Origin: Bacteroidota bacterium
Lineage (GTDB): Bacteria; Bacteroidota; Bacteroidia; Cytophagales; Cyclobacteriaceae
Assembly: GCA_023417785.1 (NCBI GenBank)
Contig: JAEZEH010000089.1
Location: 1-64,000, forward strand
Length of the DNA: 64,000 bases
Direction: 5' to 3'
Shown here: positions 1 through 8,366 of the stretch, piece after piece
Position numbering within the stretch: position 1 is the stretch's first letter
Layout: each line of letters starts with the position of its first letter
Notes under the pieces: generated by a model
Told to the model about the DNA's origin: nothing
The model's input: only the letters and a program-made list of their open reading frames with translations
Database searches by the model: none
Translations under genes and position numbers: made by a program

Positions 1-804
1 CTGCATCTCGGAAAAGGTTGTACCGGCTTCTCACAAAATACTTCGAGAGTTTCTGTTTTGTTCGGGGATGGTTCTTCCCGCGAATTTGATTTCGTCGCTG
101 CGGCCGATGGCGTGCATTCAGTTTTCCGTCAGAACCTTGTTGCGGATAGTAAGCCCCGATATGCGGGATACACCTGCTGGCGGGGACTGACGGACCAACT
201 TCCTCCCGGATTCGACGGCTACGAAGCCTTTGAAACATGGGGTTCCGGAAAACGATTTGGTGTGGTTCCCCTTTCCAGAAATCGCATCTATTGGTACGCT
301 ACTGTAAATGCGCCGCAGGGCGATGCAAACTTCGGGCAATATGGTGTTTCGGAGTTAGTCAGAATGTTTCACGAATTCCATGCTCCCGTTCCCGGAATAA
401 TCTCGTCTACCCAAAGTCAGTCGATCGTTCACAACGATATTATTGATGTCAAACCGATCACGAAGTTCGCTTTTGATCGAATCGTGCTCTCAGGCGACGC
501 GGCCCACGCGACTACGCCAAATATGGGTCAGGGGGCTTGTATGGCTATTGAAGACGCTGTGGTGTTGGCCAATTGTATTTCGGGGAATGACGATGTTCAG
601 AATGCCTTCCGTCGTTATGAACGCCTCCGCATCGAACGAACCACACGGATTGTCAACAGTTCATATACATTAGGCAAGATAGGTCAATGGGGAAATCCGC
701 TGCTTGTAACGTTACGAAACTCCGCAATGCGGTTCACACCCCAGCGGGTTTCTGATAAGCAACTCGAGTTCCTTTTCAACGTCCACCTCGCCGACAATGT
801 TTGA
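1..804 (+). CDS. FAD-dependent monooxygenase, 5'-truncated
   Basis: The frame is open from the window edge, so the start and the N-terminal GxGxxG nucleotide-binding loop lie outside. About 267 residues remain. Visible are an AADGVHS segment near nt 106 (the DG motif of class A flavoprotein hydroxylases) and GDAAH at nt 493-507, the conserved FAD-contacting motif, followed by a Gly-rich NMGQGA helix start. This is the PHBH fold seen in UbiH-, salicylate hydroxylase- and zeaxanthin epoxidase-like enzymes, which hydroxylate or epoxidise with O2 and NAD(P)H; the substrate cannot be read. The stop overlaps the next start by 8 bp, suggesting translational coupling to the histidine kinase. Confidence 0.85.
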   Translation: MHLGKGCTGFSQNTSRVSVLFGDGSSREFDFVAAADGVHSVFRQNLVADSKPRYAGYTCWRGLTDQLPPGFDGYEAFETWGSGKRFGVVPLSRNRIYWYATVNAPQGDANFGQYGVSELVRMFHEFHAPVPGIISSTQSQSIVHNDIIDVKPITKFAFDRIVLSGDAAHATTPNMGQGACMAIEDAVVLANCISGNDDVQNAFRRYERLRIERTTRIVNSSYTLGKIGQWGNPLLVTLRNSAMRFTPQRVSDKQLEFLFNVHLADNV

Positions 805-1825
805 GGTAATCCGGTACGAAAGACGAAGTAATCTTCTTCTAACCTACGGTACAATTATTTTGTTCGTTGTGCTTGGGTATTTGGTGCGAAGCGCGAAATA
901 TGAGTTCGGACCCGAGTTGCAGATCAAGTTGAGTTACGTCTCGTTTGTGCTGATTACCCTATTCTGGGAAGGCCTTCGGATCATAAACAACTACCTTAAC
1001 CGGGTAATGCCGTTCGAAAGTGGAATGGCTTCAAGAGTAATTGTTCAGTTACTGCTAGGGGCTGTTGTCGGACTTCTAATCCGGTATTTTATCTATCGGT
1101 TTGGTGAGCCTTATCTCCCGTTTGAGCTTGATGAGTTGTTTGCGGCAGCCACGTGGGTGATATACGCTTTTTTACCCTGTTTGGTAAATCTTGGTTTTTT
1201 TACCGTCCATCTGTTCGATCGTTGGAAAAAATCTTTGGTTCTGGCCGAAAAGCTGGAGCGGGAAAAAACCCAGGTGCAATTCGATAATCTGAAAAATCAA
1301 CTTAACCCGCACTTTCTTTTCAATGCCTTGACTTCTCTTAATAGTCTGATTTTCACGGATCCTAAACTTGCTTCGGATTTCCTGCAGCAACTATCTAAAG
1401 TCTTTCGCTATGTCTTGCAGAGTAGGGAAAAAACAACCGTGAGTGTAGCTGTAGAACTGAATTTTATTGGTCACTATGTCGATTTGCTAAAGACTCGCTT
1501 CTGTAACTCGCTCTTCATTACTTTTGACATCGACGACGGTGAACTGGAAAACGGGATTGTACCGGTTACGCTGCAAATATTAATCGAGAATGCGATTAAG
1601 CACAACGTGATAGACGAATCGAAACCGCTTTATATTACCGTCACAGTTAAAGATGGGTACGTGGAGGTTGGAAATAATGTCCAACGCAGAAAACGGGTGG
1701 AAGAATCGAATCGACAGGGACTGGAGAATCTGAAAGGGCTGTACGGGTTTCTCACGCAAACACCTTTACTGATTGTGGAGAACGATCAAACGTTCCTCGT
1801 AAAAGTTCCCTTGATAAATCGTTAG
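797..1825 (+). CDS. LytS/YehU-type sensor histidine kinase
   Basis: 342 residues. Four hydrophobic helices (about 15-32, 45-60, 82-100, 117-140) form a membrane sensor with little extracytoplasmic mass. A short coiled coil (145-165) leads into a His_kinase domain with phosphoacceptor H172 in LNPHFLFN, an N box ILIENAIKHN at 261-270 and a GLENL glycine motif near 316. The family pairs with LytTR response regulators, and one lies 0.5 kb downstream (2360-3112), with a GNAT gene between. The ATG overlaps the upstream monooxygenase by 8 bp, so the four genes look like one operon. The stimulus is unknown. Confidence 0.92.
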   Translation: MFEVIRYERRSNLLLTYGTIILFVVLGYLVRSAKYEFGPELQIKLSYVSFVLITLFWEGLRIINNYLNRVMPFESGMASRVIVQLLLGAVVGLLIRYFIYRFGEPYLPFELDELFAAATWVIYAFLPCLVNLGFFTVHLFDRWKKSLVLAEKLEREKTQVQFDNLKNQLNPHFLFNALTSLNSLIFTDPKLASDFLQQLSKVFRYVLQSREKTTVSVAVELNFIGHYVDLLKTRFCNSLFITFDIDDGELENGIVPVTLQILIENAIKHNVIDESKPLYITVTVKDGYVEVGNNVQRRKRVEESNRQGLENLKGLYGFLTQTPLLIVENDQTFLVKVPLINR

Positions 1826-1827
1826 TT

Positions 1828-2349
1828 ATGCATTTCAGAGAGGCCAATTCAAACGACGTGACGAAAATTGTTAACCTTTACCAGCGGGTTGCGGACAAGT
1901 CTGGCGGGATTGCAAGACTCGCCCATGAGATTACGCAATCGTATGTGAGTGAATTCGTTAGGAATAGTCTGGAACGCGGTCTGATCATTGTGTGTGAGCA
2001 TCCGGAAAATCCTGGTCAGCTTATTGCCGGGATTCACGCTTTCAAACCAGGAATATCCGTATTTGATCACGTTCTCTCAAACCTTACTTTAGTAGTCGAT
2101 CCCGACTTCCAGAATCGGAAAATAGGGAGAACACTAATGACCATTTTTCTCGAAGACATTGCCCGAACCAGACCAGATATAGGTAAGGTGGAGCTCATTG
2201 TACGAGAATCTAACGCTCAGGCTATTGTATTGTATCAGTCTTTGGGGTTCAGGATTGAGGGGCGTCTCGAAATGCGGATACGGACCCCTTCAAGACAATA
2301 CGAGGCCGATATACCGATGGGTTGGCAAAGCCCGTCTTATGAATTTTGA
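1828..2349 (+). CDS. GNAT family N-acetyltransferase
   Basis: 173 residues with the GNAT core: an N-terminal FREANSNDVTKI strand-helix, a central LTLVVDPDFQNRKIGRTL stretch corresponding to motif A (acetyl-CoA pyrophosphate loop, here QNRKIGRTL) at about 89-106, and SNAQAIVLYQSLGF (motif B) near 127-140. It resembles RimI/phosphinothricin-type transferases; the acceptor is unknown. It starts 2 bp after the histidine kinase stop and ends 10 bp before the likely response regulator start, so it is co-transcribed with, and sits inside, a two-component pair. That placement hints that the transferase serves the same response, but this is inference. Confidence 0.85.
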   Translation: MHFREANSNDVTKIVNLYQRVADKSGGIARLAHEITQSYVSEFVRNSLERGLIIVCEHPENPGQLIAGIHAFKPGISVFDHVLSNLTLVVDPDFQNRKIGRTLMTIFLEDIARTRPDIGKVELIVRESNAQAIVLYQSLGFRIEGRLEMRIRTPSRQYEADIPMGWQSPSYEF

Positions 2350-2359
2350 CGAACCAGCT

Positions 2360-3112
2360 ATGCGTATATTAATTATCGAAGACGAACTCCTGGTGGCTAG
2401 AGATATCCAGCATCACATAGCCAAACTTGAACCGGAAGCCAGAGTCGTCGGTGTCGTGACTTCCGTGGAAAGTGCAAACCACTGGTTTACAGAGAACGAT
2501 ACGCCTGATCTCATTCTTTCCGATATCCAGCTCTCCGATGGGATAGCTTTCGATATTTTTGAATCCCGCAATATAAGTTGTCCTATCATTTTCACTACTG
2601 CATATGATGACTATGCGATCCGCGCATTCAAACTAAATAGTATTGACTACCTCCTTAAGCCTATCGATCCCGTTGAGCTGACGAAGGCATTAACCAAGTA
2701 TAAGACGCTCAAGTCGGGATCCCACATTGAAGCCCGGCTGAATGACTTTTTTCAGCGGTGGAACTTGCCAGAACCGAAATACAAGGAACGGTTTCTCGTA
2801 ACACATGGAAATTCGCTGATGCCGGTTCTTTCGGATGAAATCGCATTCTTTCACAAAGAACAACTCATCTTCCTTCATAATACCCTTAACGAAAAGTTTC
2901 TGTGTGAATACATTGCCCTTGACGAAGTTGAAGAGCTACTTGATCCAAAGTATTTCTATCGGGTAAACCGTCAATATATTGTGCACGTCCAGGCAGTAGG
3001 GAAAGTGAAGACCACACACAAAGGACTCACGGTTTCATTGAAGCCTCCCTTCAAAGTCGATATCGACATCAGCAGAGAGAAGGCCGCGAGTTTCAAAGAA
3101 TGGCTCGGCTGA
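2360..3112 (+). CDS. LytTR family response regulator
   Basis: 250 residues from the ATG at 2360, where the receiver domain begins MRILIIEDE; an in-frame ATG at 2339 would overlap the GNAT gene by 11 bp. The receiver (1-120) has the acidic pair E7/D8, phosphoacceptor D55 in ILSDIQ, and K100 in LLKPID. The LytTR DNA-binding domain (about 145-250) carries the typical FYRVNRQYIVH element. It is the evident partner of the LytS-type kinase upstream. The gene ends 1 bp from the end of the convergent App1 gene, leaving no room for a terminator hairpin. Confidence 0.93.
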   Translation: MRILIIEDELLVARDIQHHIAKLEPEARVVGVVTSVESANHWFTENDTPDLILSDIQLSDGIAFDIFESRNISCPIIFTTAYDDYAIRAFKLNSIDYLLKPIDPVELTKALTKYKTLKSGSHIEARLNDFFQRWNLPEPKYKERFLVTHGNSLMPVLSDEIAFFHKEQLIFLHNTLNEKFLCEYIALDEVEELLDPKYFYRVNRQYIVHVQAVGKVKTTHKGLTVSLKPPFKVDIDISREKAASFKEWLG

Positions 3113-3113
3113 A

Positions 3114-4064
3114 TTAGAGGTCCCACGGGATATCTTCGGGGAATTCTTCTTCGTAGTACATGCCGATGTTGTGTTTTGCGAGTGTTTCCCTGGCTTCGGT
3201 TAATACAGCCTCGTGTGCTTTCCGTTCCCGGACTTTGCGGATAATGATGTAGCGGATTCTTTCCGGGAACTGTTCTGCGAGGTCAAGATAAATAGACAGG
3301 TCCTTTTGGGTATTGTCACCGATCAGGATATATTTTTTATTAGGAAAGAGTTCCATAATCTTGTTGAGCATGTTCATCTTGTGTGCATGCTTCTTTCCGC
3401 GAATTCGCCTGCCGACCACATGGCCGAGATGAATAAACTGTTTCAGGAAGAGTGGCCCCGGGGGGAATTCATTGATTGTTAGAAACCGATAGAGCATCGG
3501 ATACAGGTTTTGTTCGCTGTTGCTCAGGTAAAAACAGTTTGTTCCTGAAAGTGCAAAACGCTTGATTAGGTTCTGCATGTTCTTGACGGCTTTTCTCTTT
3601 TCAACCGAAGTAAAAAGCAGCGTACGAAACTGCTTGAACTTGTTTCCGATAAAGGAATGGATTAAGGTATCGTCCAAATCCGAGATTACAACAGTAGTAG
3701 ATTCCACGGGTTGAATCTGATTCGGATACAGATCCTCAGTCAATTCAACCTCGTCTCCCGAGGGAAGAAGTCGTATCTCCTGTAACCTGGTTTGTTTTTC
3801 CAGAAAATCCACCTCACACCAAAATGACCCGGAAATATCTGTCTTGGCTTTCACCATTCCATGATCAAACCGCATTTCGAATTCTGTATGAGCAAGACCA
3901 GTGGTTTGATATAGACCAACGATAGTTTTAAAGTTTTTGAACCAGCTATACTTTTTGAAACTCAGGTCCCGCACCGGCGAATGTGCAAGCTTGCCGAAAA
4001 AGACGTTGTGAGTTCCGTTGGAAAGGCCATAGAAGCTGAGTAGAATAATGTTGGTTTTCGCCAT
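3114..4064 (-). CDS. App1-type (DUF2183) phosphatase
   Basis: 316 residues. The C-terminal half matches the App1 phosphatidate phosphatase catalytic domain: DLDDT at 129-133 supplies the DxDxT nucleophile, followed by FYLSNSEQNLYP and, later, a K residue and the YILIGDNTQKDLSIY acidic motif of the HAD-like fold. The N-terminal 120 residues form a beta-rich region usual in this family. Yeast App1 dephosphorylates phosphatidate and diacylglycerol pyrophosphate; the bacterial substrate is not established. The start overlaps the stop of the upstream lipid-kinase gene by 1 nt (TGATG). The pairing of a diacylglycerol-kinase-like enzyme with a phosphatidate-phosphatase-like enzyme suggests opposite steps on the same lipid. 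Confidence 0.88.
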   Translation of the reverse strand: MAKTNIILLSFYGLSNGTHNVFFGKLAHSPVRDLSFKKYSWFKNFKTIVGLYQTTGLAHTEFEMRFDHGMVKAKTDISGSFWCEVDFLEKQTRLQEIRLLPSGDEVELTEDLYPNQIQPVESTTVVISDLDDTLIHSFIGNKFKQFRTLLFTSVEKRKAVKNMQNLIKRFALSGTNCFYLSNSEQNLYPMLYRFLTINEFPPGPLFLKQFIHLGHVVGRRIRGKKHAHKMNMLNKIMELFPNKKYILIGDNTQKDLSIYLDLAEQFPERIRYIIIRKVRERKAHEAVLTEARETLAKHNIGMYYEEEFPEDIPWDL

Positions 4065-4936
4065 CAGGTAACGACTACTTTAATAGCTGAAGAAATAATG
4101 TTTATTTTAAGTTCAGATACCTCGCCGATGTATTCCCCATCTATCTGGAGATGAGCTTTCGGTGATATATTTATGAATGCCTCCTTGCAGCTGATCACAT
4201 CCGAAAACATTTCCTTGTCAACAAACACATTGATGGCCGTAAGTCCGGACTTGATAGCCGATTCGAGGTCAATGCTTTGCACGTTGCAAATTTCGAACCG
4301 CCCGTCAGACGGTGAGCCTTCTGAAATCTGAACGCCGGTTCCGTACTTGTGAGCGTTGGCGATTACCAGCATATATCCTTCTTTGTGAAGGGTACCTTCA
4401 GACGTTGTAATTTTAAATTTCAATAAATCGCTCTCCCGTATGGAGCTGATCAGATGTTTGGCATAGCCTAACATTCCTTTATCGCCTGCTTCTTCATAAT
4501 TTTTTACAAGAAGCGCATTGGTACCCAAATCACTCAGGTGCATACAGATGTGTTCATCATTTATCCGCATCACATCCAGAGGCATGGTGATCCTGGAGTT
4601 CATTATGGCGCGCAAAGCCTCTTCTCTGTTTTTTGGAATCGCCAGGGCGGTTGCCAGCCCGTTGGCAGATCCGAGAGGCAGGATTGCCATTGGCAGGTCC
4701 ATGCCTATAAGATTTCGACCAACCAATTGAACAGTGCCATCACCGCCGCATGCCGTTACCCGGTCTGGTGCACATGCACGAATTTTCTCCTGAAGCAATT
4801 TATCATCGTCTTCTCCTGTAGTGAAGTGGATTTCGTGTTCCAGACCTGCTTCTTTCGAGAGTTCTTGTATAAGCGGAATGACCTCCTCAGCACTCGTTTT
4901 CCCTGAGGTTGGATTCATTACATACAAGATTCTCAT
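4064..4936 (-). CDS. Diacylglycerol/sphingosine kinase family lipid kinase (YegS/DgkB-like)
   Basis: 290 residues from the ATG at 4936 (MRILYVMNPTSGK); the upstream extension begins at a poor codon and is not needed. The N-terminal DAGK catalytic domain shows NPTSGK and the nucleotide-binding GGDGT motif at about 64-68, then PLGSANGLA. The C-terminal beta-sandwich domain carries the CMHLSDLGTNALLV and QIDGEYI segments of the YegS/DgkB fold. It probably phosphorylates a lipid alcohol with ATP at the inner membrane face. It is translationally coupled to the App1 phosphatase (1 nt overlap). Confidence 0.9.
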   Translation of the reverse strand: MRILYVMNPTSGKTSAEEVIPLIQELSKEAGLEHEIHFTTGEDDDKLLQEKIRACAPDRVTACGGDGTVQLVGRNLIGMDLPMAILPLGSANGLATALAIPKNREEALRAIMNSRITMPLDVMRINDEHICMHLSDLGTNALLVKNYEEAGDKGMLGYAKHLISSIRESDLLKFKITTSEGTLHKEGYMLVIANAHKYGTGVQISEGSPSDGRFEICNVQSIDLESAIKSGLTAINVFVDKEMFSDVISCKEAFINISPKAHLQIDGEYIGEVSELKINIISSAIKVVVT

Positions 4937-5020
4937 AAATGTTATGTTTCCGGCGTTACTAAAAATCAAGTGCCATTTACAGACAGCCGGTAGTCATAGC
5001 GATCCGGCGAGAAATTAAAA

Positions 5021-5050
5021 CAAAACCCCGGTGGTTTGCCGGGGTTTTGT
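5021..5050 (-). terminator. Rho-independent terminator
   Basis: Perfect 11-bp inverted repeat (caaaaccccgg / ccggggttttg, 7-nt loop). It lies 20 bp after the stop of the Dabb gene on the minus strand. The A/T-flanked stem gives U-rich ends in both directions. Confidence 0.85.
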
Positions 5051-5068
5051 TGGTGATTGATGTATCTT

Positions 5069-5485
5069 TTAAACTTCAAGGGAGTCGTAGACAACCACTT
5101 TGGTCCACAGGTGGCTGCATTCTTCCACAAATTTCGTGTGCAACGGGTGGACCTGATATACGTTCTGGCCGTCGACATCATCAAAAAACATCAGCTCCGA
5201 AACCTGGTAACTATTGTCTACCACATCGCGTTTCTCGGTACTGGCCGGTACGCCGATATGGAGCTTTTTTACCGTTTCAATTTTCCGGAGGGTTTTGAGG
5301 CCTTCAATCAACTTGTTCCGATCGTCCATTGAATCGGGGTTTTTCAGCCAGAAGAAAACATGGTGTGTCAGTTGTTTTTTGTCTTTGTTATCCATAGTCG
5401 AAAAAGGGAATGCAGGCAAAGCAGCCGCTCCGGCGGTCACCGCCGCCGAGGTTAACAGGAACTTACGCCTTGATGATCTTTTCAT
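5069..5485 (-). CDS. Dabb (stress-responsive alpha/beta barrel) protein with Tat-like signal
   Basis: 138 residues. Residues 1-28 form a twin-arginine-like leader (SRRKFLLTSAA, then an Ala-rich core). The mature part is a single Dabb domain of about 95 residues: LTHHVFFWLKNP at the start, a KTLRKIETVKKLHIG helix-strand and HPLHTKFVEEC near the end. Dabb proteins are ferredoxin-like dimeric barrels, some of them enzymes (olivetolic acid cyclase), most of unknown role. The leader implies export, unusual for this mostly cytosolic family but common in Bacteroidota. A strong terminator follows, making it the last gene of its transcript. Confidence 0.85.
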   Translation of the reverse strand: MKRSSRRKFLLTSAAVTAGAAALPAFPFSTMDNKDKKQLTHHVFFWLKNPDSMDDRNKLIEGLKTLRKIETVKKLHIGVPASTEKRDVVDNSYQVSELMFFDDVDGQNVYQVHPLHTKFVEECSHLWTKVVVYDSLEV

Positions 5486-5572
5486 ACGTTAAGCTTTACG
5501 AAAAGATAGGCTTTTTGAATCGGGCTGACAAACCATTCTTTGGTGAACGGCCCCTTGAAATATTCGTTTGGC

Positions 5573-5953
5573 TTATATCGTAATTTCAATCCGGTTTCCA
5601 TCCGGGTCGAGAACAACGCTTTCGAAGTAGCCGTCGCCGGTGACCCGCGCCTCGCCGGCAATGGTAAAACCATCCTGTCGAAGTCGTTCAGTAAGCGCAA
5701 CGACGTCCTGTTCGGATCCAACTGAAACAGCGAGGTGTGCCAGGCCGGTGCGTTCGGAAGGCGTGCCAGGTTGAAGGCCCGGTTTACACATCAGTTCGAG
5801 TCGCGCGCCATCGCCAAATGAAAGAAAGTAGCTTTCGAAAGATTTAACCGGGTTGTGATATTTTGAGCCCGACACTGCCCCAAAGTATTTCTCATAGAAT
5901 GATCTGAGATTATCCAGGTCGCTCGTCCAGATGGCCAGGTGTTCAATCTTCAT
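5573..5953 (-). CDS. VOC family (glyoxalase/bleomycin resistance-like) protein
   Basis: 126 residues with paired beta-alpha-beta-beta-beta units: MKIEHLAIWTSDLDNLRSFYEKYFG at the N-terminus (H5 a likely metal ligand), LELMC in the middle, GLAHLAVSVGS starting the second half, and DPDGNRIEI (Glu ligand) at the C-terminus. This is the layout of small VOC metalloproteins close to glyoxalase I and fosfomycin-resistance enzymes; the substrate is not readable. The start overlaps the end of the upstream DUF2238 gene by 11 bp. Confidence 0.88.
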   Translation of the reverse strand: MKIEHLAIWTSDLDNLRSFYEKYFGAVSGSKYHNPVKSFESYFLSFGDGARLELMCKPGLQPGTPSERTGLAHLAVSVGSEQDVVALTERLRQDGFTIAGEARVTGDGYFESVVLDPDGNRIEITI

Positions 5954-6602
5954 TCGGCTTAACGTTTAAACGGAAGTATTTTTTTATCATGGACACAATT
6001 GTTGTTGCCAGGATTGCGCCAAGTGTGGCGAGGAACATATCCTTTTGGGCATCCCACACGTCGCCCTGCGTTCCGAGATACGCATCGCCCTGAGCGGGAA
6101 AGAAAATATCGGCGACTCCCCATTCAACCAGTTCGTACAGACCACTTACTGATAGCGTTATTTCGATGGGAAGCGCCCATGCCACCCACACAGGAAATCT
6201 GAGCCAGTTGAGAAACACTTCCCGCATTGGATAGGCGAGAAGAAATCCAAAGCTGAAATGCACGATTCGATCATACGGATTTCTCGCTGAGCCAAGTGTT
6301 TCCTGTAGCCAGAAGCCAAAAGGGTTTTCCGCATACGTGTACTTGGAACCATACACATGCAGGCACAGGTAAATACATATCAGCAGGTAACTCAGGTCGC
6401 TAAACTGATAGTACCGGTACGTTATGATGAGCAGAGCCAGAAAGGCAAAGACAAGTGCATTTTCGAGAAGCCAGTTGCCGATATCGGAAGTCCCGAGCAG
6501 CGTCGATATCCATAATGAAAAGAATACGACGATGAACGCCTGAAGCCATCGGTTTTTGGTCAGCATATTTCTGCTGACGGAAATTGCGTTGGTAAATGCC
6601 AT
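5943..6602 (-). CDS. DUF2238 (YjdF-like) integral membrane protein
   Basis: 219 residues from the ATG at 6602; an in-frame TTG at 6626 only adds residues without features. Five or six hydrophobic segments are visible. The loop NPYDRIVHFSFGFLLAYP and the later ELVEWGVAD with a GDAYLGTQGDVWDAQKD segment are the conserved charged motifs of DUF2238. The family's function is unknown; conserved His/Asp/Glu in membrane loops suggest metal or proton handling, but that is inference. It overlaps the VOC gene by 11 bp. Confidence 0.85.
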   Translation of the reverse strand: MAFTNAISVSRNMLTKNRWLQAFIVVFFSLWISTLLGTSDIGNWLLENALVFAFLALLIITYRYYQFSDLSYLLICIYLCLHVYGSKYTYAENPFGFWLQETLGSARNPYDRIVHFSFGFLLAYPMREVFLNWLRFPVWVAWALPIEITLSVSGLYELVEWGVADIFFPAQGDAYLGTQGDVWDAQKDMFLATLGAILATTIVSMIKKYFRLNVKPNED

Positions 6603-6647
6603 AAATGAGGTTAGTGGAGTTACCAAAATACAAATTCGCGAATCAAT

Positions 6648-7289
6648 TTATTTTAAATAAGATGGCAGGGGAATGCCGGGTGTAAGTAATTCATCGGCAA
6701 TAGCAGTTTTTCGTTCGACCTTCAGCGGGACGACACCTGCCCATACAGGGAGAGCATAATCGGCGTCGTCATCTTTAGGGCCGCCATTGCGGATTTTTGC
6801 CGATGCTTCATCAATTTTGAATTTCAGCACCATCGTAGCTTTCCATTCCCTGGCATCCGGTTTTCTGACATCGTTCCAACGTCCGGGCTGGACCTTCTCG
6901 GTAAACGCTTCCAACGCAAGATATTTTTCCCGTTCATCGGAAACGACTTCCGGTGTGCTGAAGACGACAACAGACCGGTAGTTCATGGAATGGTGAAAAG
7001 CCGATCTGGCAAGTACCAGTCCATCCGCGAGGGTAGCACTCAGGCAAACGTCACACGATGACGATTCGAGATGGCGCATATAACCACTACCCACTGAACC
7101 ATGGATATAGATATATTCGCCAATCCGGCAATGGCCCGTCGGGATCAGGAAAGGCTTATCATTTCTGACGAATGCAAGATCAAGGAATAACGCTTCGTCA
7201 AGAATACCAAAAATAACTTCTTTGTCGTAGGTCCCACGTTTGGGAAGTCTTGTGATTTTTGTGTTCGGGGTAACTTCAAGCTTATCCAT
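6648..7289 (-). CDS. Pyridoxamine 5'-phosphate oxidase-like FMN-binding protein
   Basis: 213 residues with the split-barrel fold of the Pyridox_ox_2 group: LPKRGTYDKEVIFGILDEAL, then FLIPTGHCRIGEYIYIHGS (FMN-binding strands), and HHSMNYRSVVVF. Members bind FMN or F420 and their substrates are mostly unknown; true PdxH motifs are not evident. Its start overlaps the upstream MDR oxidoreductase stop by 8 bp. Several PLP-dependent enzymes and a MocR regulator lie nearby, so a link with B6 vitamers is possible but unproven. Confidence 0.85.
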   Translation of the reverse strand: MDKLEVTPNTKITRLPKRGTYDKEVIFGILDEALFLDLAFVRNDKPFLIPTGHCRIGEYIYIHGSVGSGYMRHLESSSCDVCLSATLADGLVLARSAFHHSMNYRSVVVFSTPEVVSDEREKYLALEAFTEKVQPGRWNDVRKPDAREWKATMVLKFKIDEASAKIRNGGPKDDDADYALPVWAGVVPLKVERKTAIADELLTPGIPLPSYLK

Positions 7290-8289
7290 CTTTTTTTATG
7301 CTTAGAATAATCTTACCAAACTGATCCCCGGCTTCCATGATTTTAAAACCCTGGTGAATTTCTTCGAGGGGAAGGACACGATCGATCACAGGTTTCAGGC
7401 TTCTGCTTTCAACGAAGTCGAGCATGGAAAGGAATTCATCCCTGGTTCCCATCGTCGTGCCGAATACCGATAATTGTTTCCAGTATAGAGTCCGGGTTGA
7501 CACATCGGAAATATTTCCGGCGGTTCTGCCGAAGTTCACAATCCTCCCGCCGGGCAACGCGAGGTCTATAAGCTTGCTGAATCCGGGGCCGCCGGCGCTG
7601 TCAATAATTATATCAAAACCTCCGGACGATTTTTTCGCCTTTTCCGCCCAAAGCGGATCCTTATAGTTGAAACCGTCTACCGCGCCCAGTCCTTTGGCTT
7701 TTTCAATCTTTTCATCTGAACCTGATGTAACATAGACACGGGCCTGATAGGCGTTGGCAAATTGCAGCAGCCACAACGCGACGCCTCCACCTATTCCCGT
7801 GATCAGCACCTTTTCTTTCGCCCGTAGTCTTGCCTTTGAAAACAATGCGCGGTAAGCGGTAAGCCCTGACAACGGTACAGCTGCAGCTTCCGCAAATGAA
7901 AGGTGAGGCGGCTTTTCGAACACATACTGTTTCTGAACCACTATGTAATCACTGAACGTACCATTGTCGGGAAATCCAAGAATCTTGAAAGAGTCTCCCT
8001 GGACGATGGGATTTGTTCCCCAATTGAGGCTGGGATTGATAACCACTTCCGCGCCGATCAACAGAGGGTTCGCGTCTTCTCCAACAGCTTCAACTATTCC
8101 GGCTCCGTCCGAACCAAGAACAATCCCGTGCTGAAAGGACTGTGTCTGTTCCCCGACCAACCACAGGTCGCGATGATTGATCGCCGCGTTGTGAAGACGA
8201 ATTAAAACCTGGTCCTTCACAGGAACCGATTTTTTGATCGTGTCAACCATAAGCGGTTGCTCCGGGCTTTTGTAGAATACGGCTCTCAT
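7282..8289 (-). CDS. MDR-family zinc-type alcohol dehydrogenase/quinone oxidoreductase
   Basis: 335 residues. GroES-like N-terminal domain (NHRDLWLVG, GSDGAGIVEAVG) followed by a Rossmann domain with VLITGIGGGVALWLLQ (NAD(P) loop) and LGAVDGFNYKD. The catalytic zinc cysteine of classical alcohol dehydrogenases (GHE/CxxG) is replaced, and no structural zinc four-Cys lobe is present, placing it near the YogA-like group. It probably reduces or oxidises a carbonyl or enoyl substrate with NADPH. The stop overlaps the PNPOx-like gene start. Confidence 0.88.
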   Translation of the reverse strand: MRAVFYKSPEQPLMVDTIKKSVPVKDQVLIRLHNAAINHRDLWLVGEQTQSFQHGIVLGSDGAGIVEAVGEDANPLLIGAEVVINPSLNWGTNPIVQGDSFKILGFPDNGTFSDYIVVQKQYVFEKPPHLSFAEAAAVPLSGLTAYRALFSKARLRAKEKVLITGIGGGVALWLLQFANAYQARVYVTSGSDEKIEKAKGLGAVDGFNYKDPLWAEKAKKSSGGFDIIIDSAGGPGFSKLIDLALPGGRIVNFGRTAGNISDVSTRTLYWKQLSVFGTTMGTRDEFLSMLDFVESRSLKPVIDRVLPLEEIHQGFKIMEAGDQFGKIILSIKKDG

Positions 8290-8366
8290 GTTAAATCATG
8301 CGATTAGAAGCAACCCAAAAATCGGGCTGTGAGGTCAATGGAGTTTATCAAATAAGAAGACAGTCC

